NCBI GenBank assembly: GCA_030568195.1 | Contig: JAJLTO010000013.1 | Span: forward strand, 248,001-312,000 | Source of the DNA: Dipodascopsis uninucleata var. uninucleata | Lineage: Eukaryota; Ascomycota; Lipomycetes; Lipomycetales; Lipomycetaceae | Direction: 5' to 3' | Length of the DNA: 64,000 nt | Notes under the pieces: model-generated | Seen by the model: only the letters and a program-made list of their open reading frames with translations | What the model was told of the DNA's origin: nothing | The model's database searches: none | Shown: piece after piece, positions 44,850-56,500 of the stretch | Numbering within the stretch: the stretch's first letter is position 1 | How the letters are laid out: each line of letters opens with the position of its first letter | Translations under genes and position numbers: made by a program

Positions 44850-45369
44850 CTTGTTCAAAAAAAAATTAGTTACAAACTTCAAACGGGGGAGTATGATCCC
44901 GAAAGAAACAAAAATACTAATATATTCAAAAATATTGTAGCATTCGAAAAATATGCGAATTCTCATATAACTCAGAGAATCCAACAAACATAAAATAAGC
45001 TGAGTCACTAAGCTGCCCACACGAAATACTCTCTATTTAGCTATCTTGTATCCTCGAACACACTATGATATATACTCTAATATTACATACCATAGATCAA
45101 CTTTCAAATGTCCAGATGTAAAAAGTAACTCTTGATCTTGATTTTTGAACAAAAAAATCCGAAGAAAAGAAAGACAAATTACAGCTAATAAAAAAATTAA
45201 AAATATATTCCCTACTAAACAAATTCCCATCTCCTGTCTATGCATTGAAGGCGATGCTGTAAACTAAAAATAATAGCAGTAAAAAGAAAGAAATTGAGGT
45301 CACATAAATTAACAGACATGCTCGAAAATAAAATGTACAAGAGATCAACTAACCAAAAAAATTGGACAT
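44850..45369. other. Intergenic spacer
   Basis: 520 AT-rich bases upstream of the small frame and downstream of the P4-ATPase stop. A minus-strand hydrophobic frame at 45063-45245 has no supporting features. Confidence 0.5.
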
Positions 45370-48300
45370 CTAACGCTGTCTCACCTTGGCATACGTTGGT
45401 GGTCGGAATCTCTTACGAATCACCTTAGCAAGCCAAATGGGCACAAGGGCCGAGGCAGTGATTGCAGCTGTTTTCCAGTAGAATGCGCCTGTCAGCAGAT
45501 ACTGAAGGTCGAAATAATCACCTAAGAATGGAATAGAAGCAACAAAAGCACCAAATGTGACAATCTCAGTAGCAATCATAATTTTGTTCCAAGTAATAAT
45601 CTCAATGGCAACCATCAAAAGTTCATTCAGAAGCAGAGCAGTGAAACTGACAGACACCATTTGTAAGAAAAACGACATGTCCAGGCCAACAAGCACTTGG
45701 GCCAAACCTTGAATAATTGCACCCTGGTAGACCGAAATTAACACCCAAACAAAAAAAGTACCATACGACAGTGATCGACCCTCAGTAAGTTCTTTGTACA
45801 ATTCCGGGTAGAGTTCTGCAACATCTTCGTCGACATCACGATCAAGGACCATGGAGAAGACAGGCATCATAGTATAGATAGTGGCATAACCAACTAGTAA
45901 AAGACCCTGATAAAGAGCCAATGGCTCGAAAGAAGATGAAATCGAATAAACCGCTTGTGCAATAGAAATGATAAGACCTCTATGAATAATAAATTGCGCA
46001 AGTTTAGCAGACTGCTTGTAAGAGTTACGTCCATGCCAGACAAGGAGTTTAGTCAAATAACAGAACTGGTTGATAGAGAAATCAGCAGCAAGAGAGGCTT
46101 GTCGACCTTCTTTACCGACGATACCAACACCTACATCAGCTGCCTGAATCATGCTAACATCATTACCACCATCGCCAATACAGCAGACTCGCTTCTTGGT
46201 AGAAGTCTTAATGAGCTTCGCAATTTCAGCTTTCTGGGTAGGAGAGCATCGACAGGCAATGACGGCAGGAAGTACAACTGCAGCCTCAAAAAATTCCTTC
46301 TTGAAGTTCTCTAGAAAGAGGGCCAGAGACTCACCATCAATAAGAAGACAGCAATCTGGACGAGAACGAAGATACTCAAGTTGGTCATACGCGACATCTG
46401 TACGCGTCATTCCAGCAATTGTATGAACATATTGACCTCTTGGAACTAACTTAGCGGAAATAGCAACACAGCGTGCAGTCTCGACCTTGTCACCAGTAAG
46501 CATCCAAATCTTAATTCCAGCATTTCTCAGTAGTTCAAGTGATGGTTTGACATCAACCTGCAGCTTGTCCTCGACGCCAGTAAGACCGAGAAGTTCAAGA
46601 TCTTTTTCCAAATACTCAGTAACGACCTTAGCCATCTCTCCATCCCTGTCTTTCAACATCAGAGATGCAGATGTGTACTTCTCCAAAAATGCATTGTATG
46701 CCTCCGTCGTCAATTTCTTACGACCGATAACCAGAGTACGAAGACCTTCACGAGCCATATTTCCAGTTTCTTCTTCGAGCCAATCATTTTTCTGCACAAT
46801 ACGGGCCATCACACTATCAGCACCTTTCTGGAAAAACCATATCTCATCACGCTCAGAGTCGCGAACAATAATTCCCATGCGCTTTGTATCAGAGGAAAAG
46901 GGGAAGTTCTGCAAAATGTCTAAACGCTGTTCTGCCTTGCTACCTTGGTGCAAAAGCGTAATGGAAGTACGATCACGCTTCAACAAAAGTAATCCAACAG
47001 TTTCAGTCCATTTGACAATAGCGATCTCATCCGGCGAAGCTGCTTGATAAGATAAGTCACCATCCTCAATGACAGGAGTGACATTATGACAAACAGCTAA
47101 AGCAAAAACTAAATCACGGACACGAACGGCAATATCACGACGGCTCCTAGTAGAATAACTTGTGCCCTGAACATAGGAAGCAACTTCATCCATAGCCTCA
47201 CCCGCATAAGAGACAGTTCCAACATGGATCTTCTTCAGCTCCATATCATTTTGAGTTAATGTACCCGTCTTGTCGGTGAGCAAGTATTCAATACGACCAA
47301 GATCCTCTGGAATCGTACTAGTTCGAACAATAGTTTCAGGAATAGACTTATCATGTTCAATCAAAAAAGCATAAACACTTTTACCCAAGTCAAGATTGAC
47401 ACGAAGGGAGACTGGGATAATAGATGAGAACAAAACCAAAAATCTAAAGAGAGAAATCCACCATTGACCTCGAAATCCAGAAAGACCAACAAGAAGAAGA
47501 GACAAAAGAAAAACGCAGACACAAAGAATTTTCGAAAGGTTGTTAATCTCAAGTTCCAAGAGACCAATCTTTGCACGTGCCTTGGAAGTATTCATAGCCT
47601 GTCTAGTCTCAGTGCCAGTGTAGATAACACAGCCAACTGCCTGACCAGATGCAAGAACAGTATTCGTCCACATGGTATTGTCAATAGACAATGGAAGACT
47701 GGCACTATCCAAAGAAATGCGTCCTAAAAATGAATGAATAGACTTAGAGGGAGCAGTGGCAGTAATTTCAACAGAGCCAAGATGCTCATCTGGTAAAGAC
47801 TGAGTTAAGGGGCATGCAATTCTAAGCTTCCAATCAGTCTCACCATCCAACTGATCCGTTCTGATGAATGTCTCGCCATTGGACTCGGAAGATTTCAACA
47901 AGATCATGTCTGCAGGAACACGTTGGTCCTTCTTTACGACAACAAGATCACCGACTTTGAGATCACGCGATCTCACTTCATTTGTCCTTCCCAAAACTTC
48001 ATAGCCTTCTTTATTAGCTTCGGCATCTCGTCGTCTGCGCTGGATATCGTCGATAGCCTCCTTGCTCATGGTAACAAAGAGAACGAAAGCCAGTGGCAGA
48101 ACATAGGACGAGAGATATCCGATCCTCAACGACGGAATAATTTGGGAAAGCGCCACCACAAGAAAATATAAGTTGAAAAAGAATTTGAACTGCTCATACA
48201 AAATGATGGGCAAGAAAGTAATTGGATTGTACTTTGCATTAGAAATAGCATTCGAAGGATACTTCTTGCCTTTCTTGAAAGGAACAACCATGCGAACGGG

Positions 48301-48633
48301 ACCACTAGGCTCTTCTTCCTCTGAGGCACGATCCTCATCGTCATTGTTATCAATTTTGCTCATAAGCGGGACGCCATCTTCATTGAGTTCGTCATCGCCG
48401 ATACGAATCGCGATGTCGTCGCCGTTTGAGTATTCTTCTTCGACAAAGTCCTTGTATGAGGGTGCAGGTGGCATTGTATGGAGTGTTATTGCAGATGCCG
48501 ATGATGCCGATGAAATCCTTCGATTATCTGCTGATATTGCCCGGCTGTTTGCGTCAGCTCTTTGACTGTTCTGCGATTCTGCTGCAGAGTACTCCCGCGC
48601 TCCAGACAATGAATCTATCAAGCCCGGAGGCAT
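45370..48633 (-). CDS. NEO1: P4-type phospholipid flippase, Neo1 family
   Basis: A 1087-residue P-type ATPase from the first in-frame ATG (48633). A disordered acidic N-terminus (about 120 residues) is followed by helices 1-2 (YEQFKFFFNLYFLVVALSQI). The actuator loop has QLDGETDWKLR near 263, with the DGET dephosphorylation motif. The phosphorylation site DKTGTLTQND lies near 455, and the hinge GDGGNDVSMIQ near 820. Its short length and lack of obvious Cdc50-type features place it with Neo1/ATP9 rather than Drs2. Neo1 flips phosphatidylethanolamine and phosphatidylserine in Golgi/endosome membranes, usually without a Cdc50 partner and with Mon2/Dop1. The frame stays open upstream to 48654 without an ATG, so a 5' non-coding exon is possible. 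Confidence 0.95.
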   Translation of the reverse strand: MPPGLIDSLSGAREYSAAESQNSQRADANSRAISADNRRISSASSASAITLHTMPPAPSYKDFVEEEYSNGDDIAIRIGDDELNEDGVPLMSKIDNNDDEDRASEEEEPSGPVRMVVPFKKGKKYPSNAISNAKYNPITFLPIILYEQFKFFFNLYFLVVALSQIIPSLRIGYLSSYVLPLAFVLFVTMSKEAIDDIQRRRRDAEANKEGYEVLGRTNEVRSRDLKVGDLVVVKKDQRVPADMILLKSSESNGETFIRTDQLDGETDWKLRIACPLTQSLPDEHLGSVEITATAPSKSIHSFLGRISLDSASLPLSIDNTMWTNTVLASGQAVGCVIYTGTETRQAMNTSKARAKIGLLELEINNLSKILCVCVFLLSLLLVGLSGFRGQWWISLFRFLVLFSSIIPVSLRVNLDLGKSVYAFLIEHDKSIPETIVRTSTIPEDLGRIEYLLTDKTGTLTQNDMELKKIHVGTVSYAGEAMDEVASYVQGTSYSTRSRRDIAVRVRDLVFALAVCHNVTPVIEDGDLSYQAASPDEIAIVKWTETVGLLLLKRDRTSITLLHQGSKAEQRLDILQNFPFSSDTKRMGIIVRDSERDEIWFFQKGADSVMARIVQKNDWLEEETGNMAREGLRTLVIGRKKLTTEAYNAFLEKYTSASLMLKDRDGEMAKVVTEYLEKDLELLGLTGVEDKLQVDVKPSLELLRNAGIKIWMLTGDKVETARCVAISAKLVPRGQYVHTIAGMTRTDVAYDQLEYLRSRPDCCLLIDGESLALFLENFKKEFFEAAVVLPAVIACRCSPTQKAEIAKLIKTSTKKRVCCIGDGGNDVSMIQAADVGVGIVGKEGRQASLAADFSINQFCYLTKLLVWHGRNSYKQSAKLAQFIIHRGLIISIAQAVYSISSSFEPLALYQGLLLVGYATIYTMMPVFSMVLDRDVDEDVAELYPELYKELTEGRSLSYGTFFVWVLISVYQGAIIQGLAQVLVGLDMSFFLQMVSVSFTALLLNELLMVAIEIITWNKIMIATEIVTFGAFVASIPFLGDYFDLQYLLTGAFYWKTAAITASALVPIWLAKVIRKRFRPPTYAKVRQR

Positions 48634-50365
48634 ATGGACCAATGTTTCTCTAACTTCTGGAGCACCTGTCTAAGTAGATGTCCCGTAAAGTACTTTATTA
48701 ATAGTTAATAACAGTTGAAAAAAATTTGGCCGTAATATAGGTTTCGAGCTCACGATATCTAAACTGGTGAGTCGATATCTGTAAACTAGTTCCTGGCCTG
48801 CCAGCTTTTCTGACGCAATAGACTGATTTTTGCTATACGTCCCAACCTTTGCTATCAGTGATCTAATCCTTAAACCTTGTATCAAATATGTCAGTCAAGA
48901 TCGTCGATGGTTGATGGCAGTTACAAATCTGCTAGCAGTTTGGAAAAAAATCCTTTATCTCCAAATCACCATCCAAGCTATGCGGAAAACATAACATTGA
49001 TTGTCCTCCCGCCCGGTATGAAGCGAAACTTCCTATTCCACACTTATTATTATTCGAGAGGCATTTTATTACTATGAAATAAGTTACCCTGCTCTTAGGT
49101 AGTTTTCAATACTAAGGAGCGCATTGAGGATTGTTACCCGGTTGTCACTAGCTATGAAGCATCAGTGCTTCATTATAACGGGAGTGCATTAAGGTTTTAG
49201 AATTGCATAGGAGCTGATGTATCGCACCAATCAACGTCTATACAATACAATGAAAATAAGCCATAAAGACTTACTCCTCTACCGCATTGCGATAGCGTAT
49301 AATAGGAAAATTCATCAGGAACCAGCAGTGGTCACCGGCTCTGCTCTGTGTAGGAAAGCACTGCGCTCGTAAGTCGCATTAACCTATGATGGCCCTTCTC
49401 GCTACAATAAAATATAGTTTCCGTCTGTCAATTTTGGGGGGGGCTAGGGCTAGTCCTAAACTAAGAAAAGGCGATAGAAGGCAGCAATGGAGCTATATCG
49501 AGCAGGACAGCTCAGGTTTAATTTTTTGAGCAGAGAGGGTTTGCGTCATGGTCTCTTTAGCACTATATCTATAATATATAGTCTAGCTTTACTGCTGAAT
49601 ATACGCTCAGCACGATATATCTCAGCAATTTTATGGACTAAGTCTCATATATCATAACACGATATACAGGATACAGTAATGGATAGGTACTGTCCCTGCA
49701 GTAATCTGCCTAATCTATAAATCCAATGCAGAGATATGCATGGGCTAAACTCTGATAAGCCTTCACTATATATTCGCATTATCAGTACAAGAATGTCCCA
49801 TCAGTATCGTATTTATGCCATAAACAAAGGAAATAAAACTGTTCTGCCACAAGTGGGCCTCTTGCTTTTTATTAAGGGTATTGTACTATTCCGATAGTGC
49901 ACGACTGTCTAAAAGTTATATGACATTCTCCTGGTGCCTGTTTGCCATGCTGTTAGCACAACCAATTCTAAGGTATTCAATGCGCTTTTACGATATAAGT
50001 AAGTGGAGATAGTCAAATATCAAACCAAGAGCATGCTCCCCTATGTAATACCTAACGCTTGTAAAATTATTCGGGGACCGACGGCTGGTTGTTCAACCAG
50101 CAACGGCACCAGATTTAAAAAATTAACGGCATCGTCAGAGCTAAACTGTGCAGCTAAACTGTGCAGCCTTAAGATTGCTGAGTCAGTAAGCGCATGTTAT
50201 CTATATAAGAATTAGCCGTGTGCATATAATCAATGATTCCTCATTAGATAAATGAACACGTAAGCCCATTATTCGCTAACACTAAAATCGTAGCAAATAA
50301 TTTGCATTACATAATCACATAATAAGTAAAGGGCATCACGAGAAGATGGTGCAAAAGAAAGCATG
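48634..50365. other. Intergenic upstream region of Neo1 and Sec16
   Basis: 1.7 kb between divergent genes. It contains an 8-bp-stem hairpin at 49154-49173, a G8 run near 49435, a second 8-bp-stem hairpin at 50084-50101 and a 13-bp tandem repeat (AGCTAAACTGTGC twice) at 50139-50164. The frame at 48877-49077 has no recognisable product. Confidence 0.45.
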
Positions 50366-50577
50366 TTAATCTTCTTCTCCCTCTTCGCTTTTCCCAGCAA
50401 TTCGTACGAATTTTAACAGATCCAAAACAAAGCACTGTTTTTCTAAAGCCAAGACCAGTGGCATATGTGCTAGATTGTCTATTTTGACGATCTTCTTTCG
50501 AAATTTGTCTATAGACAGACTACGCAGCTGGTAAAGTCCGCGCAAGTAAGCGACTATTGTGTACACGGTATCTTTGC
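50366..50577 (-). other. Possible minus-strand coding exon, unidentified
   Basis: This stretch reads in one minus-strand frame as a well-formed peptide: VAYLRGLYQLRSLSIDKFRK, then a hydrophobic-helix segment MPLVLALEKQCFVLDLLKFV, then an acidic tail GKSEEGEED and stop at 50366. The frame continues rightward to a TTAG acceptor-like site near 50641, so it would overlap the first Sec16 exon in antisense. No in-frame ATG starts it. It may be the last exon of an unrecognised gene, or chance. The Sec16 start would then need re-examination. Confidence 0.3.
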
Positions 50578-53500
50578 ATGTCAGAAGCTCCACAACGGCC
50601 CTCGTCGTCAGACGCTGCGGCAGCTTATCTTCCAGTGACTAATGAGCATGTGGAATCGATTCACATGCCTACCAATGTCTCTACCGGCGCTGAGCAGGTG
50701 ACTGCTGATCTAGTTGATGACTCTGTCGTTAGCACTGCGGCCACAGATGCTAATTCTACTGTTGTCAAAGGGGACACCGACATGCCTCAACTGATTGTTA
50801 ACAAAGAAACCACCCACTCTGCATCCGCACCTATAGAGCAACCAGTCGCTATGGACGCAGCCGCTCCTCCTCCTACTATTTTTGCTGTCACTGGTGATGG
50901 GCATGTAAACAACAGTGATCCGGACAAGTTTTTTACTGCCCAGCGGTCTTCCACCCATGATGCTGATTTTTCCTCTGTGCAACCAGAACCTGAGCCTCAG
51001 GCTATTAGCCCCGTGGCCGACTCTAGCACTACGGTTCCATCAGCGCGAACTGAAGAATCTACGTCTGTGCCACCTTCAGTTACAGTTAACGAAAATGATG
51101 TGATTGCATTCGACAATACAGCGGTTGTAGAAAGTGACGATTTGATTCTCGCTGGTGATGGAGTCCCACAGACCATCCCTGCGGTTAACGTTGAAGCTAC
51201 AAAAACTGAAGATCGTAAGTAAATACATTAAACAAAGATTATTGGATATTTTTGATGGGTATTGGCAGTTTATCGATTATTCGTTACTGCATTTTTAATA
51301 GCGCGAAGGCATGCGGCATTGATCAGAAAAAAGTGGAACGCGAAATTTTATAAACGAAAATATAATATACTCTTTATCTTGCTGACATCATTTATATAGC
51401 CTCCACTTTCTTCGCAACTTCTGTTAATTCGGATGATGGCTTTTTTAAAGAGTCCATTAGCACGACTACCTCTGAGCCTGTTAGAGTCACTGAAAAGGAA
51501 GAACCGCCACGTATTGCCGAAGATTCTGTCACTACCAGTACAGATCACGAAATACCATTTCCTTCGCGTGTGGACGAAACTAGCGTAGCAAGCCCGCACA
51601 TTATATCCGAGCCTATCACACCTGGATCACTTCAACATGCTCCCGTTACATTCGATCAGCACTCGTCAGTTATACATGCCAATGATAGTGTGAGAGGCGA
51701 TACAGCCGAGCCTTATAAACAAGAAACTATTATGATCGAGGAGTCTCGAGAACAGATGGATTCAGTCACACGTCAGCCTCCTCCGGAATCACAATTAGAG
51801 GATGTACAAAACCAATCCGAGGTGACACTTACAGAATCTGCCCCTCAAGACTCGATACAGCACCCTATTCAACAGCCTGTTTTTGAGAATCCCCTTGAGA
51901 AAACTTCTGCTGTTGGTATTGATGTTGCAGAGCAAAGAGATTCTACTTTAAATTTCGACTCCGACCAGCAGCAAACAGATGGTTTTTTTAAGACGACTAC
52001 AAGTGAGGTTGAATTTTCTGTGGGAAACGCTACCGTTACTGATCCAGCAATAAATACGAGTCATATAGAAAGCTCTGCAACTGGAGTCGGTCAGCCGTCA
52101 ATTATGTTTTCGTCCTCTGGCAATGATGCTGATTTTTTTACTGGATCGATTGTGCAATCTAACCCAGAAGATCGGGCAATTCCATCCCACGATGACATAT
52201 CGAAATCTGCTAATCAGTCGTCTTTTGACTTCCTATTGGAAGACGACGATCTTTTACCTGACGGCGAAGGTTATCTAGAACAAGATCTCCAACAGCAGCA
52301 AAATTCTGGATCAGTTAATGGTATTACTTCTGATAGTGTTTCCTCTGATCCTGGAATAACGAGTTCAGCAATGTCGTATGCTGCGGCTCCTGTACAATAT
52401 CCGTCGGTTGCATCTAACGCTTACGCTCCTACAGGGTCTTTATATGCACCTAATTCTTCGACTTACACTCCTGTCGCTTCACAAGTCCAATCTCAGATAG
52501 TTTCACAGCAGCCACATTACACACCTGCTACTTCTCAATCAAGTCAGATGGCCGTTGCAGGATCCATTTATTCTCAGACATCGGCATATTCAATTCCACA
52601 ACCTCATATGTCGAATATATATAATACATATAGCTCTACTACTAACACGGCACCCCAGTCAGCTGTTCGTGATAATGCTGAAGTACCACCACCGGTCAAG
52701 AAAGCGTTTTTTGAGGAGCTACCTACTTTACCTGAAACACGGTATGTAGAGAGAATTAATCAATTCGAGCACCACGTTCCCCAATCGCAGATGAGACCCG
52801 TTACTCCACCAAGAACAGATAGTTCACAGTTGATGTATCAGCAACCGCTCGCGATGTCTGGTCCACCACCTTCTAACTACCCTCCAGTGAATCAACAACC
52901 TCCTTCTGCATTACAGACTGTTTCTCAGTCTGCTGTGAACCCTTATGCCCCTCCAAAACAGGCTTCAAATTCATATTCGGTTCCCGCGAATATTAGCACT
53001 AGTCCGTATGCACCAGTTAATGCACTCACTAGTACTTCTCCTCCTGTCGATGCATCTTTATCTGTACACCAAGCTGCACCTGTACCTTCTAATAGATATG
53101 CGCCGCTGTCTCCTAAACAATCTGGAAACTCTTACGCTCCACCACCTTCGACGGATACAAATATTTATGCATCTACAGTCTTGGAGCAACAAAAGTCTCA
53201 GGTACAAAAGCCATCTCGTCCAAAAAGCTTTTTTGAAGAACTTCCCACAATATCGGAATCACGATACACGCAACGAATAGCCAATTTTGGTCAACAGTCA
53301 GCCATTTCTACCGGATCTACGAATGCATCGCAAAGGGAACCGTATGGCCCGCAGAGCTCAATTTCTTTATCCAACATAGATCATATTCCTGTTACTGGTC
53401 CACGAGCTACATCGCCCACTATTCCACGTGTTTCATCGCCTTTAGGAACCGCTCCTACTAGGGTTTTGAGTCCCGTTTCTTCCTCATCGACGACTATACC

Positions 53501-56500
53501 TCAAAGGAACCAGCATATACCTCTCACAGGATATTCTGTTGGACAAGCATCTCATCAAGGGACAATGCAGAACGCACAGTTGCCTTTGAAAGTCGTTTCT
53601 ACTCCACCATCGAGTAACAAAGGAAATGCTATATCTCATCAGCCTATGTTGCCAGTCAATTATCCGGCATCCGATGTACCATTCACCCATCATCGTTCGC
53701 AGAGCAATTCCAGCATCAGTAGTTCTAATCCGGCTCCTCCAATAGCTGCAGCATCTGCTGGTATATCTGGCTACACTGCGCTATATAATCAAATGACTTC
53801 AACGCCTCCTCCTATTGATTATTCTAAATATACGGACCAGGATCTGATGAAAAATTATCCTAATTTTATGCCTCCGTTGGATAACAGTAGTGTAACTAGT
53901 CAGCAATCTCCGAACGTGGCTGCTAATTCGGACCTTTATACGTCCCAGGGACCTCCACGTACAGTTTCTCCATATATGCAGAGATCCGCCCATCCTATTA
54001 CGTCTCCATCACCAGTAACGGCTGGAATTGATGATGTTATAGCTCATGGAAATGCCGCGATCCACACGACGCGTTTGGCTTCGCTACCAGGACAAGTGTC
54101 TGGTCAAGTATATCCTTATAATGATGTATACAATATGGCCAATGCAACTGCAATGTCTACATCCCAGTATGCACCGGTAGATACCGAAAGATTTTCATCT
54201 TCGGCAGGATTGCCTGCTCCTCAGGCTGCTCCTCCTCAGGCTGCTCCTCCTCAGGCTGCTCCTCCTCAGGTTGCTCCTCCCCAGGCTGCTCCTCCTCAGG
54301 TTGCTCCTCCCCAGGCTGCTCCTCCTCAGGTTGCTCCTCCCCAGGCTGCTCCTCCTCAGGCTGCTCCTCCTCAGGCTGCTCCTCCTCAGGCTGCTCCTCC
54401 TCAGGCTGCTCCTCCCCAGGCTGCTCCTCCTCAGGCTGCTCCTCCTCAGGCTGCTCCTCCCCAGGCTGCTCCTCCCCAGGCTGCTCCTCCCCAGGCTGCT
54501 CCTCCCCAGGCTGCTCCTCCTCAGGTTGCTCCTCCTCAGGTTGCTCCTCCTCAGGCTGCTCCTCCTCAGGCTGCTCCTCCTCAGGCTGCTCCTCCTCAGG
54601 CTGCTCCTCCCCAGGCTGCTCCTCCCCAGGCTGCTCCTCATTCTTCGTATCCCGTCGCTTATCCTCAGGCTGCATCTCCGCAACAGATGTCTTTTGCAGA
54701 CTCAGCTAGGATTGCATATGAGTATCCTGAAAGGGTATCATCACCGCCTTCTAGAGTTGTTTCCCCTTATTCGCCGCAAATCGGTACTAATCTGCCAATA
54801 TCGAATACCAATGTTTATGCATCTCTAGTAAATACCCCGCCACCTCAAGCTTACTCACCCTCAATTGCCAACAACTATGAAAATCGGGTTTCTTCACCGC
54901 CAAGAAATGCATATGCTCCAGTACCTAATCAAATGGATAAGCTTTTACCTCCAGGTATACCATCGAATGATCTCTCTCAAGATCAGAACCAGTCAATTTC
55001 TCATTCATATGCACCTAACAGAACTTCATCCTTTAGCTACAAGCCCAATAATAGGGCATCTATGATTTCTGTCAGCTCTGCAACCTCTTCTGATTATGGC
55101 TATCCTACAAATTCACATAGTCAATATGCTCAGATGCAACAGGGTGATGCATCCAATTATACTTCGAAGAATGTGGCTCAAGCTCCTACATCTGTGCCAG
55201 CGCAGTCAGTATATAGCCTATATCAAGCCTCTACTATTACTGCTCAGCATGAAATTCCCCATACTTCTGAAGCCAAATCTTTCCGACGGGCAGCGCATCC
55301 ACTTATTTGTCTGAGTGCGACTGGAAAGGCTGTTTCGATATTCCCGTCATCTAATAATCGAATTGGTTATGTGAGCACTGGTCTAACTTTCGAGTCATCT
55401 TCTATCACTGTTAAAAATATCAAGGATTGTATCTCAGGTTCAGTAGATGACATCAATTTTAAATATCCTGGGCCAGTCTTTTCTGTCGGATCTAAGAGCG
55501 CAAATAAGTCCAAGAAAAAGGATGTTTTGAAATGGATGGACGATAAGATTGCGAGTTTGGAGCGGTTTGTGTATGACTCCTATGCTGGAGATAGGCCCAA
55601 ACTAGAAGACAGCTTGTTTTTATGGAAATGTGTACGTGTCATATTAAATAACGATGGCTCTATTGAGCCTAGCAATGATTTTGATCAACAGATCAAGAAG
55701 GTATTCTTTCCTGATTATGATCCTGCCACTGAAGATAAAGGAGAGTCCTCGTTTAGTAGTGCTGCGGATATTTATCACAAGCATATACGTTCTCTTAGTC
55801 AAAGTGCTGGATCTGGTCCAGTTGATAATTCTGGATTAGAGGCAGTAGCATCTTTAAAGTCGCACCTTCTTAAAGGTAACAGAGATGCAGCCGTTATACT
55901 AGCTATGGATCATAAATTGTGGGCACATGCACTTTTGATCGCTAGTACCATGGGAAGTGAGAAATGGAAGGAAGTCGTGAGAGGATTTGTTCAAAATGAA
56001 TTGAAGTCTTATGGTAGCTCTGAGTCTCATAGTCTTGCAGTCTTATATGAAGTCTTTGCGGGGTTGGGAGCGGAAGCTGTTGATATATTACTTCCCGATG
56101 GGATGAGTGTATCTCTCATTCCTGCAAATGGCATATCTACTCAGCCACCACCCCAGATTGCCAACTGGAAAGAAACCCTTGCTATGATCTTACTCAATAG
56201 ATCTAATAATGATTCCGATGCTATTTTCTCGCTTGGTTCTATGCTTGCAGGATATGGTTACATTTCAGCAGCACATGTATGTTATCTCTTTGCGAGACCG
56301 CAATCCGTGTTTGGAGCAGCTGACGATCCAAAGTCTTCCTTTTCTCTTTTGGGCAGTGACTATATGCTCAATTCTTCGTCGTTTGGTAAAGATATTGATT
56401 CTATAATATTGAGTGAGATTTACGAATTGGCTCTATCTTTAAGCTCAGCCTCTACAAACTCTGGAGTAATGCCACATCTTCAGTTATTCAAATATCAACA

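Noticed and set aside
48877-49077. 66-residue frame upstream of Neo1
   Set aside because: No clear start, no family, and it lies in the presumed Neo1 upstream region.
49154-49173. Short hairpins upstream of Sec16 (also 50084-50101) as ncRNA genes
   Set aside because: Eight-pair stems occur by chance at this scale and no box motifs of snoRNAs or Pol III promoters could be confirmed.
54157-54828. Long Glu/Gln-, Arg/Ser- and Leu-rich open frames on both strands over the Sec16 repeat
   Set aside because: They are by-products of the 15-bp array, which keeps every frame open; the AAPPQ frame continues into conserved Sec16 domains on both sides.
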